From assembly GCF_034190915.1 (NCBI RefSeq), contig NW_026947503.1, positions 23,952,532 through 24,016,531 on the forward strand: 64,000 nucleotides of DNA, in the 5' to 3' direction. This DNA is from Cavia porcellus (taxonomy: Eukaryota > Chordata > Mammalia > Rodentia > Caviidae). Below, in pieces: positions 46,236 through 58,429 of this stretch; the stretch's first letter is position 1, and the number at the start of each line of letters is the position of its first letter. The translations under genes and the position numbers were made by a program. The notes under the pieces are model-generated. The model was not told where the DNA came from. It ran no database searches and worked only from the letters and a program-made list of their open reading frames with translations.

Positions 46236-48341
46236 ACTATGGAAAGGTATGTATTAGTAGTCAGATATCTTTTTTCCAGCTCATTCAGAAGTCCTCTCAA
46301 TACATTGAGGACTCAGTTATTCTTACAGTTACTTTAGAGATCCCTGGCTTTAAATGACTAAAGAGTTTTCAACTTTATGGTGGTAAAAGTACTTATATCT
46401 CCTATATTCTGTGGAGATGCTTAATAGCCTGACAAGTGTTAGCAGCAATGCTAATGCTGTCAAGATAACCTCAAGAACATGCAACATCTTATTCTACCTC
46501 AGTCTTTGTTGAAAATAAATGCTCTCTAGTTGAATTCTGAAATTCCTAAAGGTTTAGAGCAGAAACATATTGCTCTTCAAACATTCTGTGCAGAAAACTT
46601 TAAGGCTTAAACTTAAAGACCCATATTCCCCAGATATGTATTTCCTTTTCCATTCAGTGAGTCTGATTTTGAACTTGATGAGAAAAACACGAAACAGCAA
46701 ACTGCTACTTTATTTTAATTTTCATCTCTGATGGTTTACGATTTTACCAAATACTAACCTCTTGCATTTCTGAATGGTTCTTTGTGATTTATGTATAGTT
46801 GAGATGTATAAACATTAACTTAGGTTTGGGATTTAAAATACTTGTTGTAGGACAGAATAATTATATGACAAGGCTGAATTCACTACTTAAGATGAACTTT
46901 AGTTCATAAATTATACTTTAGATTTTCACCTCTAATAGTCTGAAAGTTACTAAATGGTAGCCATGAGTGACTTGGCATGAAGATGATAAAACTTTACTTC
47001 AGGAAGAAGCTATATAAACTAACTTATAGATGCTAAAATGCAAGTTTCTTTCTCAAGTACTGTATTCTGTGCTGTGCACTCTTTCTAGGCAACTGTCAAC
47101 TGTGGATACCTTTCCCACCATCATTGCATGATACGTAGACTGGTGAAATCCACAGGCTTGAAAGGAATACCCAGATACGTTTCCTCCCCAGTTGTCCGTA
47201 GTACTTCAGTGCATTTGTGGGAACTTGATATGCTTTTTGTGTTTGATACATGGTGTCTAATTTGCATAAAATATATTAGGTAATACACCTACTGTTGAGA
47301 ATGATTTATTTGAAAGGAAAAAGAGAAAACTGCATTATAATCTCATTCTTTCTTCTTCATACAATAAATTGTTGAGGATTTTGGAGGCAGCACCAAGTAT
47401 GACAGGCTTGTGTGGAACTGTTGGTGTTTGATCTGTGATAGAAATGCAAGTTAGAACCATTGAATAGTTTGGCTTCTATTTGCTTTAAATATGTACACTC
47501 AGTTTGTTAGCTTGTAAGACTGTGTCAGCTGTGAGAGCATTAACAGTTTGGAAGGAAATATTTAATGTTTTTCAATTGAAAGGGCTCAAAGAATGATACA
47601 GATATTAACATAATCTGGCTTTTGTTACTCAAATTGTTAACAACTACTAAAATATGTTTTATTATCAAATAATAATCATAGAAGCATTTCTTCACCTTCA
47701 GCACAGTATTTAGTAAGTTATAAAAGATAGTCAACATTTTGTTAGACTCTGTGTTAGATGATTTTCCTAACTATAAGCTAATGGAAATATCCTAAATATA
47801 TTTACAGACTGTAAGCCAAGCCATCTTGTTTGGTAGGTGTATTGAATACACTTTCAATTTAAGAAAATTTTAATTTATGGTGGGTTTATTGGGATTTAAC
47901 CCCATTGTTAAAAAGCATCCTACAATGCTGGTCTGTGACTTCTTGGTATCTATATATTTTTGTTCTTCCTTTTTTTTAAAATCTCATTCTTTTTCATGGT
48001 AATACTTTCCCACTAAGTTCAGGGACATCAGAGCTGGCCTTGATCTAGATGAATATCCTGGTGAAGGTGATGAAGTACTAGATGTAGGTAAGACCAGAGA
48101 GGCACTTCTTTCACAGAGTGTCTGGAGCAGCTGCCTGGTCTGCCCTCTGGCCTGCTGTGTAAGAGCTGCTTTGTAACTGTGGGTAAACTTAGTAGTGGGT
48201 TTTCTGGTTTCTCCAGAAGCAACCCTTTTAAGTGCATACAGATGATTTGGGAAATGATCCTAGGCAGCACACGTAGGGAAGTGGAGAAGTGAGACTAGGT
48301 GGAGAAGGCAACTAACAGAGCTGTGTTTAAAACAAATTATT
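46236..48341. other. AT-rich non-coding DNA, no gene recognised
   Basis: Long AT-rich stretch without named repeats or domains. Confidence 0.55.
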
Positions 48342-48425
48342 GGGCTGGGGATATAGCTTAGTGCCACAGTGCCCACCCAACAAGCACAAGGTCTTGAGTT
48401 AAATTTCTGGTACCTCCATCCCCAA
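48342..48425 (+). mobile_element. Diverged ID SINE
   Basis: GGGCTGGGGATATAGCTTAG, CAACAAGCACAAGGTC, a mutated B-box GTTAAATTTC and TGGTACCTCC follow the ID layout. Flanking AAATTAT may be what is left of the target duplication. Confidence 0.8.
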
Positions 48426-50819
48426 AAATTATCATATGGATTCCTTGAAGTTAATCCAGTAGGGACTTCTGTCAGTGAGGGGTGAGGAAGCTGCATGACA
48501 TTGGCTGGTGGGTGTTCCCAGGATAGCACTGGCACTCCCTGCCTTGTCCCCATGGGCAGTTCTGTAGGCTGTGATAGATGTGGCTGTGGGAAGTTGAACC
48601 AACAAATTGAAAATGTGAGGTGCTGGGCATTTGAGTGGAGCCCCCATAGCATCTGCAACAGGTGCCTCCCTGAAAACAGTGGCCACTCCACCCATGTGGC
48701 ACATGTGCAGTGTTCTGTGCCTGTTGAAAGCAAGTGGCAACCTTCTCCTCTGTGTGTCCATCCTAATTAGCAAAGAGATGAGCTTCACAATATGGGCCTT
48801 TATCTACATGAGTAATAGCCAAAACCAAAGCAGATATGATGGCTAAACAGAAAAGGTCTGTTAGCTTACAAGTGATTGAGAATTGTGCTTATAGTTGCAT
48901 AGTGAGTAGTTCTTGTTCATTATGACATCACATTGAAATGTGTGTGAATACTGACTGAATCCCCTGCCTGCATCGGGTAGGAACTGACTGACGATGTGAT
49001 GGTAAACATTATTTCTTGCCAAGTCAATGACGTATCATCTCTTTTCTCATGACATTGATCAAAGGCACAAGTTTCTTCCTTGCCAAGCTTCCCAGAGAAA
49101 CACCCCGCTAGGTTCAGAACCACGGACAGTGATGTAGGCAGCAGTAAGACCCCTGCACCCAGTAATCCTGGAGTTGCTGGTTCTGTTACAGACACCTCTG
49201 CTAATCTTTGGAACTCCCAGTCCCCATGAACAGGTTTATTGAGCGATTAGGAAACTGCTTATTTCCTCTTCTGTTCTCTAAGAATTTGATTCTTGGTGTC
49301 TAGGGCTCTGACTCCTGCCAGTCTGCCTGCTAATGCCAGTAGAAAACCTGGCGCTCTGAAAATTCCCTTCCATGCCTTTTCATTGTTGTCACCTGGTTTT
49401 AAGTTGAAACACATTGATGACTTCTGCAAGAAAAGAACAGAGCTGATTGAACGGCTTCACCAAATTGATGCACTGATGCAATGATAAAATGGGACCCAAT
49501 GATACTTAACAGATCAAAAGCAAAATAATGGTGTTTATTGTAAGGACTCAATGAGCTCTGGTTTGGAGGAGTATGTTTATATGTGGTGTCTCCATGGCAT
49601 GGGGTCATCGATGTATTAATATGGAACTTCTCCACAGAGGCCAAAATAGCCATCACTGGGTCTTACCTTTGTGAAAACATGAAAGCAAGTAAAATTTTCT
49701 TCTCCAATTGAAGGAAACTCTGACTCCAGGTAGCTAGCTTGAACATTTCAAGAATCCCAGATGTCCAAAGTTTCTTTCAAATAACAACAGTATAAAAGGT
49801 CAGTTTATTTAGAGGTGAGCCAAAGCCCATTTGATGTACCTTCTCTGTTTCTTCTCAAAAGGGTTTTAGCAGTTCCATCCCATTAAAAAAAAATGGGGGA
49901 GGATAGAAATTAAATGATTTATCTTAGTTGTTTCACCCACTTACTATGGGGAAAGGTACCTTCCCAGTTTAGAATATAGATATTCTTCCTGTAGTTTAAA
50001 TTTATGAATGAGGGAAAATGGGAGGAAAAACTAGTGCCCTTTAGGGAGTCTGACCATTACAGGAAACTTGGTATTTGATTTATTTTGAGACAACCCCAGA
50101 TACATGAGATAATGGTAGGAAGTAAGGTTGCACAGTACTTTTGAAGGGAAACCCCAAAAGACTCATATCCTGGCAGATATTGGCATGAACCGTGTGGACT
50201 GACCCTCCCCAGAGCACTCTCAGTGTTTGGTGTGTTATTCCAGCTCCTCACAGTACACTTGTACGTGGTTAGCTGCAGCCGTGCCCAGGAGGCTGAGGGA
50301 GGGCCTCCAAAGAGACCAGAATATCACGAACTAGGCCACAGTGTGAAAACCAGTTAGAATAGAAATTTGGCTTGCAAGCCAGGAGGCTCATGGTAATGAC
50401 CCACAGCATGTCCTGGGAAGAGAACCAGACCCTGACAAAGAGTCATAACAGGAGAGTAAACAAAGATACACTGTGCTGACCCCAAACTCGCCTTTCAGCA
50501 CAGAGCAGACCTTTTCATCCTCTATCAGTGGAATGTTAATGACTCAATTCATCCATGAGGTACGTTGCAACAACAAACACTGGCAGCTAGTATCTCCACT
50601 CTGCGTGTTTGCTGGCTCTTCTCACTCTCACTGGCTCCTACTTATCCCTGGCCCGGATGAAGAGTTCAGATATTCGCCTTCTGAAAAGTAAAATCTGAGT
50701 CCTTGTCCTGAGTCTTCAGCAACATATGAGTAAGGGTAGTTCTGCTCTGCAAGGTGAATTTGAAATAGGAGTGTTTGTAAAACACTAAAATATGGCAGGC
50801 AGTAGGCTTAAGCTTTGCT
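48426..50819. other. Non-coding DNA, no gene recognised
   Basis: The more GC-rich part at 48430-48790 holds several overlapping frames on both strands (up to 157 codons on the minus strand at 48260-48733). Their mutual overlap and lack of domains mark them as chance. Confidence 0.55.
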
Positions 50820-51005
50820 GTTACCTCCTGAGTCTCCCTCTGACATATAAAGTAGACCCTCCTGTTAGACCTCTGGGTAGATGAGGAAACTGAGATTCAG
50901 CGAGATGAATTTGCCCAAGTCACAGCTGAAGAGTATCACACAGGGCCTGTGTCCAGACAGGCTGACCTTTCAGCCTCTTTGCTCTATCACTTCCCTTCCC
51001 AGCTG
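50820..51005 (+). mobile_element. MIR SINE fossil
   Basis: AGATGAGGAAACTGAGATTC, TTGCCCAAGTCACAGCTGA and CCTTTCAGCCTCTTTGC follow the MIR core and 3' side. Confidence 0.8.
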
Positions 51006-53564
51006 ACTTTATAAGAACAGCAACATAGAACCACTTAATTTTTAAGACAGGATTTGTTCTCAAAAGGTCTTTTTAAAGTTCATACATTTTCATCAGACTC
51101 AAAGATTACCATGACTTCCTAAGCTGCAATTTTGCTGACAGAGTCTGTCTCTCAGCAGGACTTGTGTTCCCCACCCAGACGAAGTACTGCTCAAAGAGAG
51201 AATACTGTGAATTGCTGCTGCCAGAAACGGGAACAGGGTAGCTTGAGAAGGTGTTAGCAGGAGAGAAGACCTCAAGAGCCCCCATGTGGAAAGGATACAT
51301 TCTGTGGGCAAACAGCAGCTCAAGGCCCTGCTTAGAAGTAACCCCTGTCGCATATATGCAGAGAAAGTGTTTAGTGATGTTTTTAGTAGGCACTGAATGG
51401 GTAGTTGCTGCCTTTATTACCAAGACCTGTTAGGTTTATTCCTGAATAATTAGTCTTTAAGTAAAACAAAGCTGTTACTTGTATAACTGCAAATTCCATC
51501 TAGGAAACTTTAAGTTAGATGTGGGGCTGACATCATAGTGTTTAGATTGTGACATATCCACAGTTTCTACCTAAGACCTCACTCTAATTCAAGTTACTGT
51601 ACTATCCATTTTTAATTTTTACACTTCTACTTCTTTTTCTCTTATATTTTGGGTATGACCTTACACAACCTTGCATCTTCTCTGTAGTTAGATAAACATG
51701 TGTAAACTGTAAAAATATAGTAAGTATCAAAGCCTCCTGCTTCTCAGCTTTGTAGATATAAAAGTAAAACTGTGTGTATCTGAACTTGGCATTCTGGTTA
51801 TTGTAATTCCAGAAGTCAGTTAAACTGGGATCAGGTTAGAAAGTGGAGTACTTGAGATTTATTGACAACCACTTACAAACATAAGAAACTGTGGCCAAAC
51901 ATTTTTAATGTGTTTGTTAAGAACTGGTGACTTTTCCCTGATGTTTTAGTGCTGGAAACCAAAAGGCATTCTGTGTCGTGGCAAGGGTGCTTTGGGACAA
52001 AGGGGAAATGTTGTTTAAAGTCAGCAGATGCCACTTAGATTAGGGTTGCTGCTTTAAAAGAAAGGAAAAAAAAAGTTTCTATGGGGAAGAAAAAAACAGA
52101 AGAGAAAAACATGCCTGAATTTCCCATGGGATGTCTGTATTCCATAGAAAACAAAGGTCCCGCCAGCAGCTACCCTTACACACACAGAGTTCCAACATCA
52201 GGGCCTGCGCCAGCTGTGAAAATGTCACTCGTGTCTTTCCAAGTTAGTCTAGCCATGAGGTTGCTGGTGCTGGCTACATGGGAGGCCGAGCTGCAAGAAA
52301 ACAAAAGTGACACAGCAAAGCAGAAGGATCTGGCGCTGGGTCTGCTCACTTACAAGAGCATGTGTCACTGTGGAGCCCTGTCAGGGGAGCTCTCAAGAGT
52401 GTAAGCATGGTCATCGGCACGTATTAAGTGCCACTGTGAATTGTATTGTCTAGCAGCAGTTTGCAAGGTGCTGTAAAATAGTGATGCTCTGCATCTATGA
52501 TCCGTAGGTCACTCTCTTCCTGCAGCCTGGGAGACAGTGTGGTGTGACAGGTGGAGTGGGCTGGGTCAGTCAGACATGAGTCTGAATTTCAGTGCCGAGT
52601 CACAACCTCCTCATCTCTAATATGAACACATAATTCACATAAATATCACCAGACTTTCTCTCTCCCACCACCTCTCCCCCTCTCCCCCTCTCTCCCTCTC
52701 CCTTCCTTCCTCTCTTCCCCCCTAAGTAAAGCCTGTACCAATTTACAGGCTAACCAAAAAAGTAGCTTTTCTGTCACCTCCAGATTCATGGGCTTTCTCT
52801 GTCACCTAGCTCTCCTAGTTCATTGAACAGCCCACTCCTGCCTGCCCAGCTAGACTTGGCTGGTGGCCATCTGTCTCCCAGTTCTGCCAGACTCCACACC
52901 TAACTGAAGCCTCAGAGAGGATTTACTGAGGTTAGCACTGCTCGACCTGAAAGAGAAATCACCAGGAAGACGATAGCTGGAACTGGGCCTTTGCTGGGCC
53001 ACCAGACTATTAGGTGCTTTGCGCCTGGCTACTTTCTCCTTCTTTGAATTACCCTCCTCAGACTCTCCAGGGCCTATGCCTAGTTTTCTGAAATTCTCAT
53101 CTTGTGCTCAAGAAAACCTCACAGCCTCCATAGAAGTCAGGCCTCCTTGTCTCTTTCTTTCTTTTTCTCTTTCTTGAGTCTCCTGACACAAAGACATGCC
53201 CTGGTTTAGGAGATTTCTGATGTCACCCCACAGTTTCTCGTTCTGGGTACAGGATGGAACCCGGATGGAAGCCAGTGCCTGTGTGTCACCACTTCACCCA
53301 TCGTGTGAGAGCAGGAGGCTGTTCCTGCTCCTACTGGGGGCCTCATGGATTTAAACATGTCTCCCATGAAGACTGAGTTTCCCCCCTCATCTTCAGTCCT
53401 GCTTTATCTCATGTCATAAAGCTTGCTATTTCTGTGAACGGTACTCTAGCTCGTCTGTAGGTGAAGGAACCTCCATCATGGGAAGAGGACCTTGGGGTTC
53501 TTTCTGCCTTGCCTCTGCTCCTGCTTCTGTGGCCTTTGAAGTTACTGAAACCAAAATCCTACAC
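51006..53564. other. Non-coding DNA, no gene recognised
   Basis: Unique-looking sequence with a CT-rich tract (listed) and frames up to 107 codons (52081-52404, a lysine-rich start followed by ordinary residues). No domain was recognised. Confidence 0.5.
52655..52722. repeat. CT-rich low-complexity tract
   Basis: Alternating CTCTCC and CCTTCC runs. Confidence 0.85.
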
Positions 53565-54762
53565 ATCTTACCTTATGGCATATGCATTCTGCTTGCCAGT
53601 GTCTTACTAAGAGTTTTTATATCTATGTTCATTAAGGAGATTGATGTGTAGTTTTCCTTTTTGATTGCATTCTTCTCTGGCTTTAGAATCAGGGTGATAC
53701 TTGCTTCCAAGAATGACTTTTGAAGTACTGCTTTCCTTTCAATTTCTTTGAAGAGTTTCAGCATTAGTGGCATTAGTTCTTCTCTAAATTTCTTGTAGAA
53801 TTCAACCTGATAGGTTCACCAGGGCATGGGCTTTTCTTTATTGGTAAATTTTTAATTACATTTTCAATTTCATTGGCTGATATTGGGTTATTTAGACTTT
53901 TTATGTCTTTGATTTAGTTTATCAGTTCAATTGTGTCTAGGAATCTGTCCGTTTATTTTGTGTTTTCCATCTTATTAGAATATAGGTTCGCATAGTAGGT
54001 ATTAATGATCTCCTGAATCTGCTGTGATTTCCCCATTTTCATTCTTTATTGGTTGAATTTGTGGTTTTCTTTCCAATTTTTGATGAGGTTGGCTAATGGT
54101 TTATCAGTTTTATTTTTTTTCAAAGAACCAACTTTTGGATTCATTGATTCTTTGTATTGTTTTCTTATTCTTTATTGTGTTAATGTCTGTTCTCTATAAT
54201 TTCCTCCCTCCTATGAGCTTTGCATTTGATTTATTTCTTCATTTTTCTAGAAGTTTGAGGTTCAGCATTAGGTTATTTGTGATCATTCTGTTTTCCTGAT
54301 GTGAGTTCATCACTATAAATTTTCCTCATAGGACTGCTTTCATTCTGTCCTATAAGTTTTGATATGCTGTATTGGCATTATTGTTCAATTGTATATACTA
54401 TTAAATTTCATCTTTAGTTTCCTCTGTGACCCATTGGTTGTTCAGAAGAGTGTTATTTAATTTCCGTATGTTAATGTAGTTTTTGTGATTTCCTTTGTCC
54501 TTGTTTTCCAGTTTCATCATGCTATGGTCAGATTGTATGCATGGGATGATTCCAGTTCCTCTACCTTTACTTAAACATGTTTTATCAGCTAATATATAAT
54601 CTGCTTTGGAGAACATCCTATGTGCAACTGAGAAGAGTGTATATTCTGATGTTTTGGAGTAGAACACTGTATAACATCTACCAAGTCCGTTTGTTCACAA
54701 GGGTGGTTTAATTCTAATACTTCTTTGTTGATTTTTTCGTCAATCCTGTGTATGTTACCTAT
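53565..54762 (-). pseudogene. L1 ORF2 remnant, inverted 5' segment
   Basis: Open pieces at 54401-54667 (endonuclease C-terminal part, with SKADYILADKT and NNTLLNNQW) and 53573-53773 (fingers region of the reverse transcriptase, with SLMNIDIKTLSK) are separated by stops. ORF2 nicks target DNA and copies the L1 RNA; this copy cannot do so. Confidence 0.85.
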
Positions 54763-55092
54763 GACAAGCCAACATCATATTAAATGGTTAAAAACTGAAA
54801 ACTTCTGCTCTAAAATCAGGAACAAGTCAAGGATGTTATTATCACCACTCCTATTCAGTATGCATCTGGAAACGTCAGCCAGACCAGTTAGACAAGAGAA
54901 AAAAATTAAAGGAATAAAGATAGGAAAACAAGCAATTAGATTATCATTGCTTGCAGATGACATGATACTCTGCTTAGAAGACCCAAAAAAACTCCACCAA
55001 AAGACTTCTAGATTTAATAAGCAAATTCAGTAATGTAGCTGGTTACAGAGTCAGTGCTCAAAAACCAATAACTTTTCTGTACATAATTAACA

Positions 55093-55154
55093 AACTCACG
55101 GGGAGAAAAATCAGGGAAAAAATAACTCACGGGGAGAAAAATCAGGGAAAAAAA
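55093..55154. repeat. 31-bp tandem duplication inside L1 ORF2
   Basis: Two adjacent copies of a unit starting AACTCACGGGGAGAAAAATC, differing only in the length of the final A-run. It arose in this copy after or during insertion. Confidence 0.92.
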
Positions 55155-56164
55155 TACCTTTTAGCATCCAAAAAGAAAAAGAAAGAAATGCCTAGGAATC
55201 AATGTAACAAAGGATGTAAAAGACCTATAGATTGAAAACTATGGTACTCTAATGCAGGAGATTGAAGAGGATGTCAGAAAATGGAAAGATAGCCCTTGTT
55301 CTTGGTTGGGAAGACCAACATAGTAAAAATGACCATATTCCCAAAACTACTATACAGATTTAATGTAGTCCCAATCAAAACACCATTACCATACCTCAGA
55401 GATCTAGAGAAAACATTCCAAAAATTCATTTGGAACCAGAAGAGACCTAGAATAGCAAAAGCAATTCTGGGCAACAAAGGAAAGTCAGAGGACATCACAA
55501 TCCCCGATCTGAAATTATACTACAAAGCTACTGTGATAAAATCAAGCCTGAGGATCAGTGGAACAGAATAGAAGATGCAGACACAATGCCAAAAACAGTC
55601 AGCCACCTTATCTTTGACAAAGGAGCCCAAATGTTCACTGGAAGAAAGATGTGTCTTTAATAAATGGTGCTGGAAAAAGTGACTTTCCACATGCCAAAAA
55701 CTAAAACTACATCCATGTCTATCATTATAGATCAAAGCTCTAAATATTAAAATAGAAACACTAAATTTACTGGAAGAGAAAATAGGTAGAAATCTTAATG
55801 ATATACATATATGCAGAGATTTCATGAAAAAAAAAAACAGACTGCAAAGGAAATATTACAAAGAATCAACAAATAGGATTGTACCTTATTGAAATAAAAT
55901 AGGTAAAAATATAGTCCTCAGAGGACTTATACCTAAAACTTACAAAAGAATTGAAAAAAATCTCATCCCCCAAATTCAAAGACCCAATCTAAAAATGAGC
56001 ATCTGAAATGAATACACAATTCTCAGATGCAGAAATACAAATGGCAAATAAATACATGAAAATATGTGCAACATCATTTGACAGATGCAAATTAAAACAA
56101 CACTGAGATTCCATCTCACCCCAGAAAGAATGGTGATTATCAAGGAGTCCACCAGTCACTCTTA

Positions 56165-56519
56165 CTTACGGTTGATACATTCTGTCAACTTGAGAAGTTT
56201 AGAAGTTTAAGTGATTCAGCAGAGAGCCAGGGTCCTCACTTTGTGCAAAAGGAGGGCAGGGAGATTTTTGTGAGTGCTACACTCACCCTAGAGAAGAGGG
56301 ATGGCCCGTATAGAACATAAGAGAGAAAGTGAGGCTCACTCTTCTTCCCTTTTTAATCATCTGCCATCATGAAGTGTTGCTCTGTCCATGCCACCCTGCC
56401 ATGGAGCCAGCTGATTATGGACTGAAACCTCTGCAGACTGTGAGCTACATAAAGCTTTGCTTCCTTCATCTTGGGTATCAGGTATTTTGTCCCAGCAATG
56501 AGATAAAAGTAAACAAGAC
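56165..56519 (+). mobile_element. LTR (MaLR-like) nested in L1
   Basis: It interrupts L1 ORF2 between AAAGAATGGTGATTATC and ACAACAAATGCTGG. The 3' part (GGAGCCAGCTGATTATGG, ACTGAAACCTCTGC, TGTGAGCTACATAAAGC, CAGGTATTTTGTCCCAGCAA) matches the LTR at 14727-15113 read on its own strand. The 5' limit near GTTGATACATTCTGTC is approximate. A URR1-type hAT assignment was considered but the LTR match is better. Confidence 0.55.
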
Positions 56520-57199
56520 AACAACAAATGCTGGCAGGGCTGTGGGGGGAAAGGAACCCTTCTCCATTGTTGGTGGGAGCATAGCCTGGTACAACCACTG
56601 TGGAAATCAGTGTGTAGATGCCTTAAAAAACTAGAATTATAGGTCCCATTGCACCCAGCTATATTGCCATTCTGGGTATCTTCCCAGAAGAATTAAAAAC
56701 ATTATACTACAGAGATATATGTACACCCATATATATAGCACCATAATTTGTAATGATAAATCTTGGAAACAACCAAAATGCCCATCAACTGAGAAATGGA
56801 TTAAAAAGATGTGAGTTTTTTAAACACAGTGGAATACTACTCAGCCATGAATAGGAATAAACTGGAGACTTTTATAATAAATGAATGCAACTTGAGACCA
56901 TATAAAGCTCATATGTGAAATTAATCAGACCCATAATTGTAAATACCATAGTGTCTCACTAGTGTGAAAAACTGAATGAGTAAGGTCCAAAATTTAAAAT
57001 AGATATTTTGAATTGGAAAGAAACTGTTCAAAAGAAAAGGCAAACTCTGATAGGGGAAAGGCTAGAAGAGAAAAAGAAAAAAAATGTGCTTATCTAAAAA
57101 ATAGTTAACACAGTTATACAGGCAGTTTCTCTTAGTTCATTGAAAATAAAGGTCTGTGCTAATATTGTTTAGACAGGATACTCCTATATCTTTTAAAAG

Positions 57200-57640
57200 A
57201 GAACAAAACAGAAAAATATAACAGAATAAAGCCAATCAAAATAGAATAATGAAAGCAATGCAGGATTTCACATCAAGATAATATAGGAAATCAACAATGG
57301 CTACCATAGTGCCTCTTGTTTTCTTCAAAATAGCTGTCCATACCATCAGCCATAATAAAATCCAACAAAACAAAATAGAATAAAACCAATCAAAATAAAA
57401 CAATGGAAGTGTTATAGGACTTCAAAAACTGATAGTAGGAAATCAGTAATGCCTCCCATAATATTTCTTGCTATCTTCAAAATAGCTGTCCATAACATCA
57501 GACATAATAAAATCAAGCAAAACAACATACTAAAACTAAACTTAGCAAAACAATGAAAACAATACAGGAATTCAAAACAAGATAATATGAAATTAACAAT
57601 GGCTGCCACCTTCCCTTTTTAGATATTTCCTTCCCTTTCA
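57200..57640 (-). repeat. Tandem units of about 150 bp in copy C
   Basis: On the plus strand CTTCAAAATAGCTGTCCATA recurs at about 57325 and 57475, and CAATGGCT(A/G)CCA at about 57295 and 57597. The spacing is 150-153 bp. These are the least diverged units in the window. Confidence 0.82.
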
Positions 57641-57955
57641 CTATCACAATGTCTTGTACATTTTGGAGCCCACTAACTCCTTCAGTTTTTATGGTAGGGG
57701 AGATAACATGGTGTTCACCCTTTTGAGTCCAAATCATTAAACCCATGAGTGTGATCTTAAATTGCATCCATTTACTTCCAAGAGCCTCAAAGATTATCCT
57801 TCTTTATAACTGAGGAGCTTTCCATCGTATAAAAGTAACCGTATCTTTCTTATTCATTCTACAGTTGATGGGCAAGCTACCCCTGTTTTGTTCTGGTTTC
57901 CTAGCACATGGAACATTGTTTTCTATCTTTTGACTTTTGATCTGTGAATTTCCTT

Positions 57956-58156
57956 TCAAACTAAATGTGTTTCTTGATCCACTCTCCCTGTGTTTCTTCT
58001 TACTGGTGAATTGAGGCCATCTACATTAATGGTTAAAACCAGCATGCACTGGCTTGTCTCTGTTGTGTGATCCTCTTTCTGTTGACCTCTCACTTTCCCT
58101 CCATTCAGTTGCCTGCTCTGTTTGGTGATTCCCTCTGCTGCTGTTCCTGGAATCAT
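57956..58156 (-). pseudogene. ORF2 N-terminal stub in copy C
   Basis: A 66-codon frame carries LTINVDGLNSPVRR followed shortly by QETHLV, which are the opening of the L1 endonuclease with about ten residues missing between them. Directly afterwards the sequence jumps to ORF2-end and 3' UTR-like text (GTAAATGGATGCAATTTAAG, CTCATGGGTTTAATGATTTG). This shows how the family lost ORF2: an internal deletion that joined its two ends. Confidence 0.75.
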
Positions 58157-58429
58157 GGTAATCTTTATCTCTTTCTATAATAGCCTTAAGCACTCTTGTG
58201 GAGTTGGTTTGGTGGTCATGAATTCCTTCATTTTTTCTGTATCATGGAAGTATCTTATTTTTTCATCAATTTTGAAGGGTAGTTTTGCAGGGAATCATCA
58301 ATCTGGGTTGGACATTGTCTTCTTTCAGGATTCAAAATGCTTCACCCCAAGCTCTTCTTTACTTGATGATTAGTATTGAGAAGTCTGCCATGATTCTGAT
58401 GGGTTTTCCTTTATAAGGGATCTGTTTCT

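Larger units (their letters stand above)
54763..56940 (+). pseudogene. L1 ORF2 remnant, forward 3' segment
   Basis: The frame at 54725-55033 holds the reverse transcriptase palm (LSPLLF, then LLADDMIL), and 55296-55571 holds the following region ([26 protein letters not shown]). After that only broken sequence remains: TCCATCTCACCCCAGAAAGA, AACCACTGTGGAAATCAG, and GAATACTACTCAGCC are C-terminal landmarks. An LTR at 56165-56519 interrupts it. Confidence 0.85.
53565..57150 (+). mobile_element. L1 with 5' inversion (twin-priming type)
   Basis: The left segment (53565-54762) reads as L1 ORF2 on the minus strand: from the endonuclease C-terminal part at the junction (IIPCIQSDHSMMKLENK) leftward to the start of the reverse transcriptase (ASITLILKPEKNAIKKENY). 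The right segment (54763-57150) reads on the plus strand from the middle of the reverse transcriptase (LLADDMIL, the site of the catalytic aspartates) through [15 protein letters not shown] to the 3' UTR. This is the arrangement left by twin priming, with the segment at the left edge continuing in the right segment. It carries a nested LTR and a 31-bp duplication. The 3' limit is uncertain because it abuts copy C. Confidence 0.85.

Noticed and set aside
48260..48790. Cluster of five overlapping frames, up to 157 codons
   Set aside because: All five compete for the same GC-richer 500 bases, including an ID SINE at one end; none shows a domain.
56165..56519. URR1-type hAT element
   Set aside because: The CTGTCAACTTGA start suggested it, but the 3' part matches the LTR at 14727-15113 better; kept as LTR at moderate confidence.
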